From positions 930,001 to 994,000 of the forward strand of contig NZ_PYMH01000001.1 in assembly GCF_003025555.1 (NCBI RefSeq): a stretch of 64,000 bases of DNA. The letters run 5' to 3'. The stretch is from Photobacterium lutimaris. GTDB taxonomy: Bacteria > Pseudomonadota > Gammaproteobacteria > Enterobacterales > Vibrionaceae. This document shows positions 1 to 8,596 of this stretch, piece after piece (the first letter of the stretch is position 1; every line of letters begins with the position of its first letter). A program made the translations under genes and the position numbers. Below the pieces are notes generated by a model. The model did not search any database. It was not told where the DNA came from and saw only the letters and a list, made by a program, of their open reading frames with translations.

Positions 1-35
1 TTTCAGTTGTTAATTGAATAGCCGACTAATAAACA

Positions 36-65
36 AGAGCCAGTCATTCAGTGACTGGCTCTTTT
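36..65 (-). terminator. Rho-independent terminator after the alpha/beta hydrolase
   Basis: An 11-bp perfect stem (AGAGCCAGTCA / TGACTGGCTCT) with a short loop lies just downstream of the minus-strand hydrolase gene. Reading leftward it is followed by a T-rich tail. Confidence 0.75.
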
Positions 66-98
66 GTCTTTATCGAATAGATGCTTCAAGCTAGAGGG

Positions 99-911
99 TT
101 ATTGAGCATGATGCTTGGCAAGAAATACAGATAGCTTCTCGGTGACAACGTCAGCTTGCTCAAGGTTACTGATATGACCAGCATTTGGGATCAATACAAA
201 CTCACTGCCGGTGATACCATCATGCATTAATTGAGATTCAAGAACCGGCCTCATTTTATCCTGAGCCCCAACCATGATCAGTGTTGGCAGCGCAAACATT
301 TCAGCGTCTTCAAACATGTCTCGTCGACCAAACACCATTCTGCCAGCTTTAGCCAAAGCCAACGCTTGTTCTTTACCCGCCGCCAGCAATTGCTCACGGA
401 AATGCACACGAACAGGGTGCTCTTTCTCTAAAGTTGCAAACTGACGCTCATCAAAGAACTCAACGGTTGCCATTGGTAACGCAGATTGCGCTTCAATCTC
501 TGCCAAGTGTGCAAAATATTGAGTATGGACGACTTCTGGCTCAAGCCCTACAAAGGTATCCATCAGAACAAGGCTGCGAACCCGTGCCGGCGCATTGATC
601 ACCAACTCTGTTGCCCACATAGCACCTGATGATAGCCCGATAAGAGAAACGTCATCGATCTCTAGGTGATCGAGTAGGCAAAGTACATCATTGGCGTAAT
701 CTTTCAAACTACGTGTTGTCTCGGGCGCTGATGACGACCCCCCATGGCCCCAGAAGTCTGGGACAATACAACGGTATGACTGACTTAGAACTTCCACTTG
801 CGGCGCCCACATCGTGCTGTCCCACAAATAACTATGACCGAATACAAGAACGGGCCCTTCACCGATATCCTGATAATGCATAGTCTGGTCATTAAGAGTA
901 AATTTATTCAT
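99..911 (-). CDS. Alpha/beta-fold hydrolase
   Basis: The 270-aa protein has the usual layout of a small soluble alpha/beta hydrolase. The nucleophile elbow G-L-S-S-G sits at residues 92-96 (Ser94), the candidate acid Asp218 is in GAQDKM, and the catalytic His246 is in NAGHISN. The oxyanion-loop region carries FGHSYLWD near residue 24 and PDFWGHGGS near 51, as in esterases and C-C bond hydrolases. No signal peptide is visible, so it is cytoplasmic. The substrate cannot be read from the sequence. It stands alone with its own terminator, 36 bp from the MATE gene, so co-transcription with that gene is possible. Confidence 0.85.
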   Translation of the reverse strand: MNKFTLNDQTMHYQDIGEGPVLVFGHSYLWDSTMWAPQVEVLSQSYRCIVPDFWGHGGSSSAPETTRSLKDYANDVLCLLDHLEIDDVSLIGLSSGAMWATELVINAPARVRSLVLMDTFVGLEPEVVHTQYFAHLAEIEAQSALPMATVEFFDERQFATLEKEHPVRVHFREQLLAAGKEQALALAKAGRMVFGRRDMFEDAEMFALPTLIMVGAQDKMRPVLESQLMHDGITGSEFVLIPNAGHISNLEQADVVTEKLSVFLAKHHAQ

Positions 912-947
912 TAAATATGTTCCATATTATTGTTTTAGTGATTAAAT

Positions 948-2318
948 TTAGCATGTTGTACGATGAGAAAATTTAAACTCCACGGCTCGCATACCTCGCT
1001 GATAACACTGCCAAGCAACAACGCCAGCCAGCACATTGCCTATCATGGCACCAATAAAGAGCCCCTGAATACCACCGTACTCTGCCCCAAGCCAAAGCAG
1101 AGGTAAAAAACAGACAAACAAGCGCAGGGCTGAAATAACTAATGCTCGCATTGGCATGGTAAGCGCATTACAAATTGACACCATCAACATACAGACACCA
1201 AGCGGGCCAAGGCTAAGAGGTACCCAGGTTAAATGAAGCGACAAAATATCACCGACCGCTGATTCACTCGTGAGTAATGACGTCAACGGCGAAATACTGA
1301 GATACAAGATAACCGCGATCGCGAGCTGCCACACCAATACAAACTTCACCGAGAGTGAAACCAAGGACTTAATCTTGTTGATTTCCCCTTTCCCCAGCCA
1401 ACGACCCACCATTGGCGGCATCGACATGGTCAATGCCAATATAATCACAATGGAAAAGAACTCAAGCCGAGAGCCTAATGCCCATGCTGCAACGGTAGCA
1501 GCGCCGAATCCCGCGACCAATTTTGTAGCCAGCATCGATGACAAAGGCGGCAACAGCTGACTCAGCATCGCTGGGGCCATGATGTTCACAAGCTCTTTAA
1601 CTGAAGCAAAGATATCCAAGCCTTTCCAGTCGAAGCTCAACCAATGACGCTGTACCACTTTGGGATATACGGCAATCATTCCGATACTGAAAGCAACAAC
1701 CGTTGCCCAAGCAGCACCCACCAGCCCCATATCGAGAGTGAAAATAAACAATGGGTCTAATACCATGTTAAGCAAGCTAGTTACTACCATCATGATACCA
1801 GGAAGCATTGTATTGCCATTAGCTCGACATAAACTATAAGCAAAGTACAGCATTGCCCCGCACCAGGAACTGGCCAACCATGCAGGCCAGTAGCTGTCTA
1901 CAACAGGATAGACGTCTGCCGGTGCACTGAGTAATTGCAAAATACCATATCGCGACAACCAGATAAGAAGACAGATTAACAGTACGCTGATCGCACCGGT
2001 GATCACCACCAGCCCACCAAGTTGCTTGGCTCGCAGGTAATCGCCACTTCCCAAGACGCGTGAGATAAGTGACGTTGTCGCAATGCCTAACCCAACTTGA
2101 AGACCAATGATCACCATTTGCATTGGAAGGGTGAAACCTTGTGCAGCCAAGGGCAATACGCCGAGTTGACCAATAAAAGCACTATCTACCAGCTGGAAAC
2201 TCATCAGAGAAAGCACGCCAAATAGCATCGGCCAAGTCATATCAAATAACTGCCGACCAAGTGACGTATCAGAAGAGAGCTGTTGCTGTGGTTTTGAAGG
2301 CGTAGATTTAGAAGGCAT
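948..2318 (-). CDS. MATE family efflux transporter
   Basis: The 456-aa protein is hydrophobic throughout, with about 12 membrane segments in two related halves. Each half begins with the MATE pattern: LFDMTWPMLFGVLSLM...DSAFIGQLG near residue 25, and a second set near 245-300. This is the usual length for the family. MATE proteins export cationic drugs or metabolites using Na+ or H+ gradients; the spacing and the VLPLAAQGF segment point to the DinF/NorM side, but the substrate is not predictable. The hydrophilic N-terminus rich in S, P and Q is short and unremarkable. Confidence 0.9.
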   Translation of the reverse strand: MPSKSTPSKPQQQLSSDTSLGRQLFDMTWPMLFGVLSLMSFQLVDSAFIGQLGVLPLAAQGFTLPMQMVIIGLQVGLGIATTSLISRVLGSGDYLRAKQLGGLVVITGAISVLLICLLIWLSRYGILQLLSAPADVYPVVDSYWPAWLASSWCGAMLYFAYSLCRANGNTMLPGIMMVVTSLLNMVLDPLFIFTLDMGLVGAAWATVVAFSIGMIAVYPKVVQRHWLSFDWKGLDIFASVKELVNIMAPAMLSQLLPPLSSMLATKLVAGFGAATVAAWALGSRLEFFSIVIILALTMSMPPMVGRWLGKGEINKIKSLVSLSVKFVLVWQLAIAVILYLSISPLTSLLTSESAVGDILSLHLTWVPLSLGPLGVCMLMVSICNALTMPMRALVISALRLFVCFLPLLWLGAEYGGIQGLFIGAMIGNVLAGVVAWQCYQRGMRAVEFKFSHRTTC

Positions 2319-2361
2319 AGGTTGAGTGTCTTTTTCTTAATGACTACAGGCTAAATACAAA

Positions 2362-2405
2362 AAAACTCGGTAGAGAGAATGCTTTGTTCTCACCTTACCG
2401 AGCTA
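2362..2405 (-). terminator. Terminator after the MazG-like gene
   Basis: CTCGGTA and TACCGAG form the base of a hairpin with an inner GAGA/TCTC extension. On the minus strand a run of seven T follows, so it ends transcription of the 2425-3003 gene before the MATE gene. Confidence 0.7.
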
Positions 2406-2424
2406 TTAACACAACAAACTAGGG

Positions 2425-3003
2425 TTACGCTGTCACTAACTTGACGAGATCAGCTGGACGGTAATATACCGATTTTAGGACTTTGCCTTGGCGAACAAGC
2501 TTACCGCCGAGATCAACATCTTTCGCACATTTGGCAATAATAAACTCGCCCTTTTGGCTACCGACGATCTCGACACCTTGTTCGGCATAGAAGGCCTTGG
2601 TTTCTTCGAACTCTGCTTCGTTACGGCACACCTTGCTCATGTTGCTCGAATGCACTTCGTCCCAGCAAGATACAAAGTCAAAGCCTAAACGCGTAGCAAT
2701 CTGAAGTAGCAAGTCGATAAGGTAGCTGATACCAATATTAGACTCTACTTTTTCATCACCGAGGTGAACCAAACGCCCCATTAGGACATAAACCGAGTCA
2801 ACAATCGCATCGGCTTGCTCAACCAGTGAGTCAGCCTCGGCCAATTCTGTTAACTCTTCTACCGCCAATGATGTGTGTAATGCATCAGCCTGTTCGTTCA
2901 AACTGGAAGGCGACTCAATATCCAAGTCAAAAGTATTACGAAATTCGCGGATATCACGGTAAAGGTGATCGAACAGTGCTTGATCCAAAACAGACAGCTT
3001 CAT
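2425..3003 (-). CDS. MazG-like nucleoside triphosphate pyrophosphohydrolase family protein
   Basis: The first about 110 of 192 residues look like the all-alpha NTP pyrophosphatase fold: an E-E-L-T-E-L-A-E helix near residue 50 followed by E-Q-A-D-A-I-V-D near 62, the paired acidic helices that bind Mg2+ in MazG/HisE-type enzymes. The C-terminal half (from about 115, SSNMSK... onward) matches the longer form found in gamma-proteobacteria, in which a substrate-side extension follows. Such enzymes hydrolyse (d)NTPs or modified nucleotides to monophosphates. It is separated from yibL by about 100 bp and likely has its own promoter. The family call rests on motifs only. Confidence 0.75.
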   Translation of the reverse strand: MKLSVLDQALFDHLYRDIREFRNTFDLDIESPSSLNEQADALHTSLAVEELTELAEADSLVEQADAIVDSVYVLMGRLVHLGDEKVESNIGISYLIDLLLQIATRLGFDFVSCWDEVHSSNMSKVCRNEAEFEETKAFYAEQGVEIVGSQKGEFIIAKCAKDVDLGGKLVRQGKVLKSVYYRPADLVKLVTA

Positions 3004-3106
3004 GCAACTTTCCTTTAAGTCAAATCAACACTGAGGAATTAGCCATTCCCCAGTCAGTAACGAATCAGCCGTTGGGCACGACTGATTATTCAGAATACGC
3101 TTTTAA

Positions 3107-3463
3107 TTAAAAAGCTTTTGGCGCGTAACCCGTAACAACGCTAAGGCCCATTTCACGGCCAAGTGCTGTCATAGGGTGAACAACAACTAAGCCCTTAACT
3201 GATTTCTTCAGTTTGCCCATATCGGCCTGCTCAGCTTTTGTCAGTGGACGATTGAAAGCCAGTGACTTCACATCCGAGCCTTGTTTGTTAAGTGCATGCT
3301 TAGTGCGGCCCTTAACTTTATTAATCTTTTTGGTAATGGTCTCGATTTCTTGTGTCGCCTGACCAGCAATCGCCTGATCACCGCGCTCTTCTGCCCCAGC
3401 CAACTTACGGCGAAGTTTGTCTAAACGGTTATTTAGACTCTGAAGCTCTTGATTTAAATTCAT
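3107..3463 (-). CDS. yibL: YibL family ribosome-associated protein
   Basis: This 118-aa basic protein begins with a helical, coiled-coil-like stretch (NQELQSLNNRLDKLRRKLAG) and continues with lysine-rich segments (TKKINKVKGRTKHALNK) and the C-terminal VVVHPMTALGREMGL pattern that I associate with YibL of enterics and vibrios. YibL co-purifies with ribosomes; its exact role is unknown. It has a good start and no partner genes in an operon. A weak hairpin (AATCAG...CTGATT, about 3063-3087) lies downstream on the minus strand. Confidence 0.85.
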   Translation of the reverse strand: MNLNQELQSLNNRLDKLRRKLAGAEERGDQAIAGQATQEIETITKKINKVKGRTKHALNKQGSDVKSLAFNRPLTKAEQADMGKLKKSVKGLVVVHPMTALGREMGLSVVTGYAPKAF

Positions 3464-3763
3464 GTAGTTACCTTATTTTACGTCACAATATCCCGTAACC
3501 TGATGTCGGGATAAATTGCTTGACCGACAATTATATAACAACCGTCACACTTTGGTCGAAGGTTCTCAAAAAAAATATCATTGATATAGCGTGATTGATG
3601 AGAACAATGAACGGCACCAGAAACAGACAACTCACTTCATCTGCTGCAATTATGATACACATTGCATTGCATCGCGGGCCTGAATTTGATTTCATGGCAA
3701 CCTACAGCGTCAATAAATTGAATGGCAAGTCAATAAACAGTCGGTAAGGGTAAGCGTAAGGAT
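3464..3763. other. Intergenic stretch, no gene seen
   Basis: Three hundred bases between yibL and a small zinc-ribbon ORF. It should hold the yibL promoter (reading left) and that of the small ORF (reading right). No repeat, RNA gene or convincing riboswitch was recognised. Confidence 0.4.
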
Positions 3764-3907
3764 ATGTGTGTACATTGTGGAACTAATCAACAGAGACTAA
3801 GAGTTAAACGAAGTTTTATCGAGCGGTACATAACCCATAAAAACCAATATAAGTTCTACTGCCCGATCTGTAAGCGTAAAGCGTTTGTTGCTATTGGCGA
3901 CAAATGA
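3764..3907 (+). CDS. Small zinc-ribbon protein, 47 aa
   Basis: A short ORF begins ATG TGT GTA CAT TGT with an AAGG element about six bases upstream and ends at TGA 3905-3907. It encodes two cysteine pairs, C-V-H-C at residues 2-5 and C-P-I-C at 33-36, separated by a basic segment (QQRLRVKRSFIERYITHKNQ). That is the pattern of a single treble-clef or zinc-ribbon fold. Nothing shows a function. It is followed at once by a hairpin that can terminate it. It is below the usual annotation length; the paired cysteines and the ribosome site are the reasons to believe it. Confidence 0.55.
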   Translation: MCVHCGTNQQRLRVKRSFIERYITHKNQYKFYCPICKRKAFVAIGDK

Positions 3908-3927
3908 TAAATGCAGTTAATTGATAA

Positions 3928-3947
3928 AACAGGCCGTACGGCCTGCT
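3928..3947. terminator. Bidirectional terminator
   Basis: The perfect palindrome CAGGCCGTACGGCCTG lies between the convergent small zinc-ribbon gene and the HAD phosphatase, with A-rich sequence on the left side giving a T tail for the minus-strand operon. Confidence 0.7.
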
Positions 3948-3956
3948 TATATATGT

Positions 3957-4742
3957 TTACTTAAGAGCCAGTAACTGGTCTGCAAACTCTGCGAAACCAA
4001 ACCCGCCAGGTTTTGACATAACGATCTGGGGTTTGAATTGTAGCAGGTCCCAGTAATGCTTGATGTTCGCGACCCCAACGCTCATCGGCAGCAGCTCAAA
4101 CATATATTGATCGTTCATTGAATCCCCCACGTAACACGCAGTTTGTTGAATCAATTGATCGGTCAACCCCTTTTCTTTAAGAAATGCAGTCGCGGTTGCT
4201 TTTTTCGAGTGTTCGCCATACCACGCATTGATATGAATCGAGCTTGCCGTTGCATTAGCACCAAGGGCATGAATACGGCCCACAATATCATCAACTATCT
4301 GGCTCTCAACCTTAGGTCGGTTTTGACCGATATCAATCGCTACCTCACAAACCCGATACGCCTGATCCAAGGTCAAGTTCAAATCAGGGTAATCAATAAG
4401 AATCGCTTCAACTTCATTTTTAAGGCGTTGCTGCGCGCGTCTGATCTCGTTGATGGGCGTGCTTGAGCGTAGTGTCAGGTAACCGTCTATTTTTTCCATG
4501 ATCACCGCACCGTTCTCTGCCAATACGGCATCTACCGGCCAAAGCTGTGCTATATGATCGCCCCAGCCCGCACAAGCCCCTGTAACTGCAACCACCTTCT
4601 TGCCAGCATCACGCAGTTGTTGCAAAGCAATCAGCGTCTCTGGCGGTAGTTGCCCTTGCCAAGTCAGGGTATCGTCGACATCCGTCAGGACCCAGTCGAT
4701 GTTGCTCCATTCTGGTGATAAGCGCATCACATCCGAATTCAT
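3957..4742 (-). CDS. HAD-superfamily hydrolase, Cof/MPGP-like (type IIB cap)
   Basis: The 261-aa protein has HAD motif I D-V-D-D-T at residues 21-25 (Asp21 nucleophile, Asp23 acid/base), motif II near V-T-G at 53-55, a Lys near 180 and motif IV G-D-S-M-N-D at 206-211. The cap inserted between motifs II and III is of type IIB, as in Cof-like sugar phosphatases and mannosyl-3-phosphoglycerate phosphatase. It is the last gene of a four-gene operon after the TRAP transporter, 25 bp downstream of dctM. A phosphatase here suggests that the imported compound, or a product of it, is a phosphate monoester. The substrate is inferred only. Confidence 0.85.
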   Translation of the reverse strand: MNSDVMRLSPEWSNIDWVLTDVDDTLTWQGQLPPETLIALQQLRDAGKKVVAVTGACAGWGDHIAQLWPVDAVLAENGAVIMEKIDGYLTLRSSTPINEIRRAQQRLKNEVEAILIDYPDLNLTLDQAYRVCEVAIDIGQNRPKVESQIVDDIVGRIHALGANATASSIHINAWYGEHSKKATATAFLKEKGLTDQLIQQTACYVGDSMNDQYMFELLPMSVGVANIKHYWDLLQFKPQIVMSKPGGFGFAEFADQLLALK

Positions 4743-4767
4743 ATAAACCTCAAAAATATCGTTCTTG

Positions 4768-6051
4768 TTACAGCATATTCGGCAAGAACATCACCAAACT
4801 TTCTGAAAATGTCAGCAGCATCAATACAGCGAATAACGCCAACAGCAGCGGTAAAACTTCCCGAACAAAGTCCACCATCTTCACTTTCAGGATGGAGCAC
4901 ACCGTGAACATCATTGAACCAAAGGGAGGCGTTACCCCTCCTATCATAATGTTTACAATAATAATGATACCGAAGTGAACAGGATTAACCCCCACATTCA
5001 ACACCGCGGGAAGTAACAAAGGTGTCAAGATGATCATGGCTGCTCCGCCTTCGATGAACATACCAACAACAAGGAGCAATGTGTTGATGAGCAACAGCAG
5101 AATGTATTTATTGTCCGTTAACTCAATCAAGCCTGAGGCTACATTGTGGGGAATTTGCTCCAGCGTCATGTAATAGCCAAAGACCATCGCACCAATGATG
5201 ATAAACATCACGCTACTGGTTCCTTGTACTGTTTCACGCAATATCATTGGAAAATGACGAAACTCTAGCTGGCGATATATAAAAATGCCAATGATAGAAC
5301 ATAGCAATACGGCTATTGCACCGGCTTCCGTCGGGGTAAATAAACCAAAGCGCATACCGAGAATAATGCCAAATGGGATCAACAACGCAGGGATCGCTTT
5401 TAAGAAATACTGCCAACGCTCTTTTGCCGATGCCGCCTCTGTTCTAGATGGCTTATAGTTCCGCTTTCTTGCAATAAAGGCAATAGTCACCATCAAAGAA
5501 ATCGCCATCAAGAATGCAGGTACATAGCCCGCAATAAACATCTGGTGTACTGATACATTCGCCAGCAAAGCAAAAATAATCAGGTTAATACCCGGCGGAA
5601 TAACCGGACTGATACTGGATGAGGCTGCGGTGACTGCGGCTGTAAATGGCAGATCATAACCACGCTTGGTCATCTCTGGAGCCAAAATTTTCGACTGCAT
5701 TGCCGCATCGGCATTGGCTGATCCCGAAATACCGCCCATCAAGGTGCTCAATGCGACATTAACCTGCGCTAACCCTCCGGTTTTATGCCCAATGATTGCA
5801 TCGGCAAACGCCAGCAAACTCCGACTGATCCCGGCATAGTTCATCACCGACCCCACCATAATAAAGAAGGGGATCGCCAAGAGCGGGAAAGATTCAGTAG
5901 AACTGATAAAACGCTGCATCACCAAGGTGACGGGAATCGAATGATTCAAAAATAAAAAATACACCATCGCTGATGCAATCAACGAGAAGGCAATGGGGAT
6001 GTTCAATAGAAAAAGAACAAATAGAATACCAATAGGTAGATAGCTTTCCAC
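4768..6051 (-). CDS. dctM: TRAP transporter large permease, DctM-like
   Basis: A 427-aa, very hydrophobic protein of the TRAP large-subunit family: about 12 membrane segments, the amino-terminal PLLAIPFFIMVGSVM segment near residue 55, the GGISGSANADAA motif near 107 and IPPGINLIIFALL near 150. Length is standard. It forms the substrate-translocating, Na+-driven channel with the small subunit encoded 14 bp upstream. The gene order binding protein, small permease, large permease, phosphatase on the minus strand indicates one transcript. Confidence 0.93.
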   Translation of the reverse strand: MESYLPIGILFVLFLLNIPIAFSLIASAMVYFLFLNHSIPVTLVMQRFISSTESFPLLAIPFFIMVGSVMNYAGISRSLLAFADAIIGHKTGGLAQVNVALSTLMGGISGSANADAAMQSKILAPEMTKRGYDLPFTAAVTAASSSISPVIPPGINLIIFALLANVSVHQMFIAGYVPAFLMAISLMVTIAFIARKRNYKPSRTEAASAKERWQYFLKAIPALLIPFGIILGMRFGLFTPTEAGAIAVLLCSIIGIFIYRQLEFRHFPMILRETVQGTSSVMFIIIGAMVFGYYMTLEQIPHNVASGLIELTDNKYILLLLINTLLLVVGMFIEGGAAMIILTPLLLPAVLNVGVNPVHFGIIIIVNIMIGGVTPPFGSMMFTVCSILKVKMVDFVREVLPLLLALFAVLMLLTFSESLVMFLPNML

Positions 6052-6065
6052 AAAATAACCTATGA

Positions 6066-6536
6066 CTAACCACGCTTAAACGTGTTGATATCTTCGATAA
6101 TAAATTTCACGGTGTGTATCGCCATCAAACAAAAGCTGATAAACAACACACCATTAATGGTGAAATACGACATTCCCATCACTGGGGTGACTTTGTTTGA
6201 CAGCATCATGTACTGGTAGCTCAGTACAGCCATCAACACATTCAGCGCCAGCAGGAACACAGACACCATCAATCTGAACGGATGCTTGGCCTTGTGCGGT
6301 AGCATAGCCACAACCACATCAACCCCCATGTGCAATTTGTGCTTGTAGCAAGAGCTAATGCCCAAATATACCGCCCAAATGAAACACACAACGGAGAGCT
6401 CTTCACTCCACGGCACAACAAAGCCAAACCCATAACGCAAGACCACATTCACGATAACAACCAGTACCGTGATGCTAATGGCAATTGAGGCCAGTATTTC
6501 TTCTAAGTTACGTATCAAAAACACATCTTTCTCCAA
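6066..6536 (-). CDS. dctQ: TRAP transporter small permease, DctQ-like
   Basis: The 156-aa protein has four predicted membrane helices and the DctQ signature VPWSEELSVVCFIWAVYLG near residue 41, followed by a basic loop (KHKLHMGVDVVV). This is the partner of the large permease and is needed for its assembly. It sits between dctP and dctM in the same operon, with short spacers on both sides. Confidence 0.9.
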   Translation of the reverse strand: MEKDVFLIRNLEEILASIAISITVLVVIVNVVLRYGFGFVVPWSEELSVVCFIWAVYLGISSCYKHKLHMGVDVVVAMLPHKAKHPFRLMVSVFLLALNVLMAVLSYQYMMLSNKVTPVMGMSYFTINGVLFISFCLMAIHTVKFIIEDINTFKRG

Positions 6537-6589
6537 AGCAGATAGAGAGCTGCTAGTGCCTTTACGTCAATGGCAGCTCTCGCTTGTCA

Positions 6590-7609
6590 CTACTGCTTAT
6601 CTTGATTCGCTCGAATCGCCGCCAGTTTATTCATGATGGTCGCGTGAACACCTTCGCTCCATGTCGGGAACTGGTTGTACACATCCGCTGTCAACTGGTT
6701 GAACTCGGCTGAATTGACGTCGTTAAAAGTAACACCTAGATCTTCAAGTTTTTCTGTGTACTCTTTATCCAGCTTAATCAGCTCAGCGGTATTAGACTCG
6801 GCACCTGCATCCAGCTCTTCCATAATGATCTGCTGCTGCTCTGGGGTGAACTTGTCCCATACTGATGGCGAGATATAAATGCCCACCGTACCCAGGAAGT
6901 GCTTGGTCAAAGACATGTTCTTCGCAACTTCATAAATCTTGGTTGAGTACATGGTTAGGATTGAACCTTCAAGGCCATCAACAACGCCCTGCTGAACACC
7001 GGCATAGGTTTCAGGGAAAGGGAGTGCGGCTGGCGCTGCACCCATTGATTGCAGCGTACTGATGAATAACTGGCTCTGCGGTACACGGATACGCATACCT
7101 TTCATGTCTTCCGCGTTGACAATTTCTTTGTTACTGATCATATGACGGAAGCCGAACATGTAGTCAGCACTCAGGACTTTGATGCCCTTTCCTTCAGCCT
7201 GTGCTTTCAAACCGGCAACATAGTCGGTTTTCATCATGGCAAGATATTCATCGTAAGTGTTGTACAGCATAGGACCCGCCAGAGCTGCAAAATCAGGAAC
7301 GTAATCACCTAGGTAGCTAAGATCTTCAACCGCAATCCAGTTGGCGCCATTGACTACCTGCTCAAGGTTATCCTTATAAACAGGAAGCTGACCGCCAGGG
7401 AATACTTTGATGTTCACCGAGCCATCAGTGCGCTCACGGATCACATCAGTCGCTTTGATCAGCTCCTGCGTTAACAACTCGTTTTGTGAAAATACCAAGC
7501 TCATGTTCAGATCAATCGGAGCCGTTGTATCAGCTGTTTGATTATCAGATTCACCGCAGCCAACCAATAGTGCCGTCGCCGTCAAAACAGTTCCTAGTAG
7601 CTTTTTCAT
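6590..7609 (-). CDS. dctP: TRAP transporter substrate-binding protein, DctP-like lipoprotein
   Basis: The 339-aa protein starts with a lipoprotein signal (LLVGCGES, Cys18), so it is tethered in the periplasm. It has the DctP fold markers: VFPGGQLP near residue 69, the RIRVPQSQLFISTLQSMGA region near 174-192 that holds the usual carboxylate-binding Arg, and PFPETYAGVQQGVVDGLEG near 197. TRAP proteins mostly bind acids through that arginine. The ligand is unknown; the neighbouring phosphodiesterase and HAD phosphatase make a phosphorylated or glycerol-containing compound a reasonable guess. Confidence 0.9.
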   Translation of the reverse strand: MKKLLGTVLTATALLVGCGESDNQTADTTAPIDLNMSLVFSQNELLTQELIKATDVIRERTDGSVNIKVFPGGQLPVYKDNLEQVVNGANWIAVEDLSYLGDYVPDFAALAGPMLYNTYDEYLAMMKTDYVAGLKAQAEGKGIKVLSADYMFGFRHMISNKEIVNAEDMKGMRIRVPQSQLFISTLQSMGAAPAALPFPETYAGVQQGVVDGLEGSILTMYSTKIYEVAKNMSLTKHFLGTVGIYISPSVWDKFTPEQQQIIMEELDAGAESNTAELIKLDKEYTEKLEDLGVTFNDVNSAEFNQLTADVYNQFPTWSEGVHATIMNKLAAIRANQDKQ

Positions 7610-7880
7610 ATCCTTTAGCCTTCAATATGTATTATTAGGGGAAAAACGATTCACGGCAGGAGTATGAAATGCAAACATTACATTCATATGAACATTAAAT
7701 ATTCCTATTTTGACATTCATACGAAAAAATAATCACTCGAATACTTCCAGTAGGTTAGACTTATCATTATCCATTTACCTGAACAATTACGACTCAGTCG
7801 CGTGTCATAATGCGGTAACATAAGCAACATAATGTTATGTTAATATTCAAATGAACATATATATTCATCGCAGGCATTTT
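7610..7880. promoter_or_regulatory. Divergent control region with TTCATATGAA-type boxes
   Basis: Between the TRAP operon and the phosphodiesterase lie three near-identical boxes: ATTCATATGAAC (7682-7693), ATTCATACGAA (7715-7725) and ATTCAAATGAAC (7845-7856), with a half box ATTCATCG at 7863-7870. The core TTCATATGAA is a perfect palindrome. The placement over both promoters fits operators for the DeoR-type repressor encoded downstream of the phosphodiesterase gene; that link is inferred. Confidence 0.6.
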
Positions 7881-8585
7881 ATGATCACAGGTCACCGCGG
7901 CGCTGCCGCCCTTGCCCCTGAAAATACCCTTGTTAGTATCAGAAAAGCGGCTGAAGCTGGCGTCAGCTGGGTTGAAATTGACACCCAGCTGTGTGCCGAT
8001 AGCATTCCGGTTGTCATCCATGACGAAACGGTCAACCGCTGCACCAACGGCAAAGGAAAAATTGCTGATTTGAATCTTGCTGAACTAAAAGAGCTTGATG
8101 CCGGTAGCTGGTTCCACTCCAATTTTGCGGGCGAGCGTATCCCCACCCTTGCTGAAGCCTTTAACACTTGTCTCGACTTGGATTTGACGCTGAATCTTGA
8201 GCTCAAAATCCATCATGATGAGCAAATTGAGCCATTAGTTAATGCTGTGATTGCTTTGATCAAAAAAATGGATTTCCCGATTGATAAGTTGCTTTTTTCC
8301 AGCTTCCAAAAACGCGCACTCGTACTCTGCCAGCAACAAATGCCGGATGTACGTCGTGGATTTATCTGTGAAGTGTGGAATGGCTATAGCTTAACTTCAA
8401 TAGAGGCGATCCAACCTTACAGTGTTCATATCGACCATCGCATTTTGACGCCAGCCATTGCTCAAAACATTAAAGATGCTGGGTATGTATTAAAGATCTG
8501 GACGCTGAACAAAGCAGAGAAGGCACAGCACTTCTTCAATATGGGTGTCGATAGCATCATCACCGATGCACCGGATAAATTCTAA
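7881..8585 (+). CDS. Glycerophosphodiester phosphodiesterase (UgpQ-like)
   Basis: From the ATG at 7881 the protein is 234 aa and opens MITGHRGAAALAPENTL, the GDPD signature with the catalytic His5-Arg6 and Glu14. EIDTQL near residue 32 and VVIHDETVNRCTNGKG near 45 supply the metal ligands and second catalytic His; ELKIHH and the C-terminal IWTLNKAE and GVDSIITDAP follow in family order. I choose 7881 over the upstream ATG at 7851 because an AGG ribosome site lies seven bases before it and family members start here. The lack of a signal peptide indicates a cytoplasmic enzyme that splits glycerophosphodiesters into sn-glycerol 3-phosphate and an alcohol. It is followed after 11 bp by the DeoR-type regulator. 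Confidence 0.9.
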   Translation: MITGHRGAAALAPENTLVSIRKAAEAGVSWVEIDTQLCADSIPVVIHDETVNRCTNGKGKIADLNLAELKELDAGSWFHSNFAGERIPTLAEAFNTCLDLDLTLNLELKIHHDEQIEPLVNAVIALIKKMDFPIDKLLFSSFQKRALVLCQQQMPDVRRGFICEVWNGYSLTSIEAIQPYSVHIDHRILTPAIAQNIKDAGYVLKIWTLNKAEKAQHFFNMGVDSIITDAPDKF

Positions 8586-8596
8586 ATCGTATCAGG

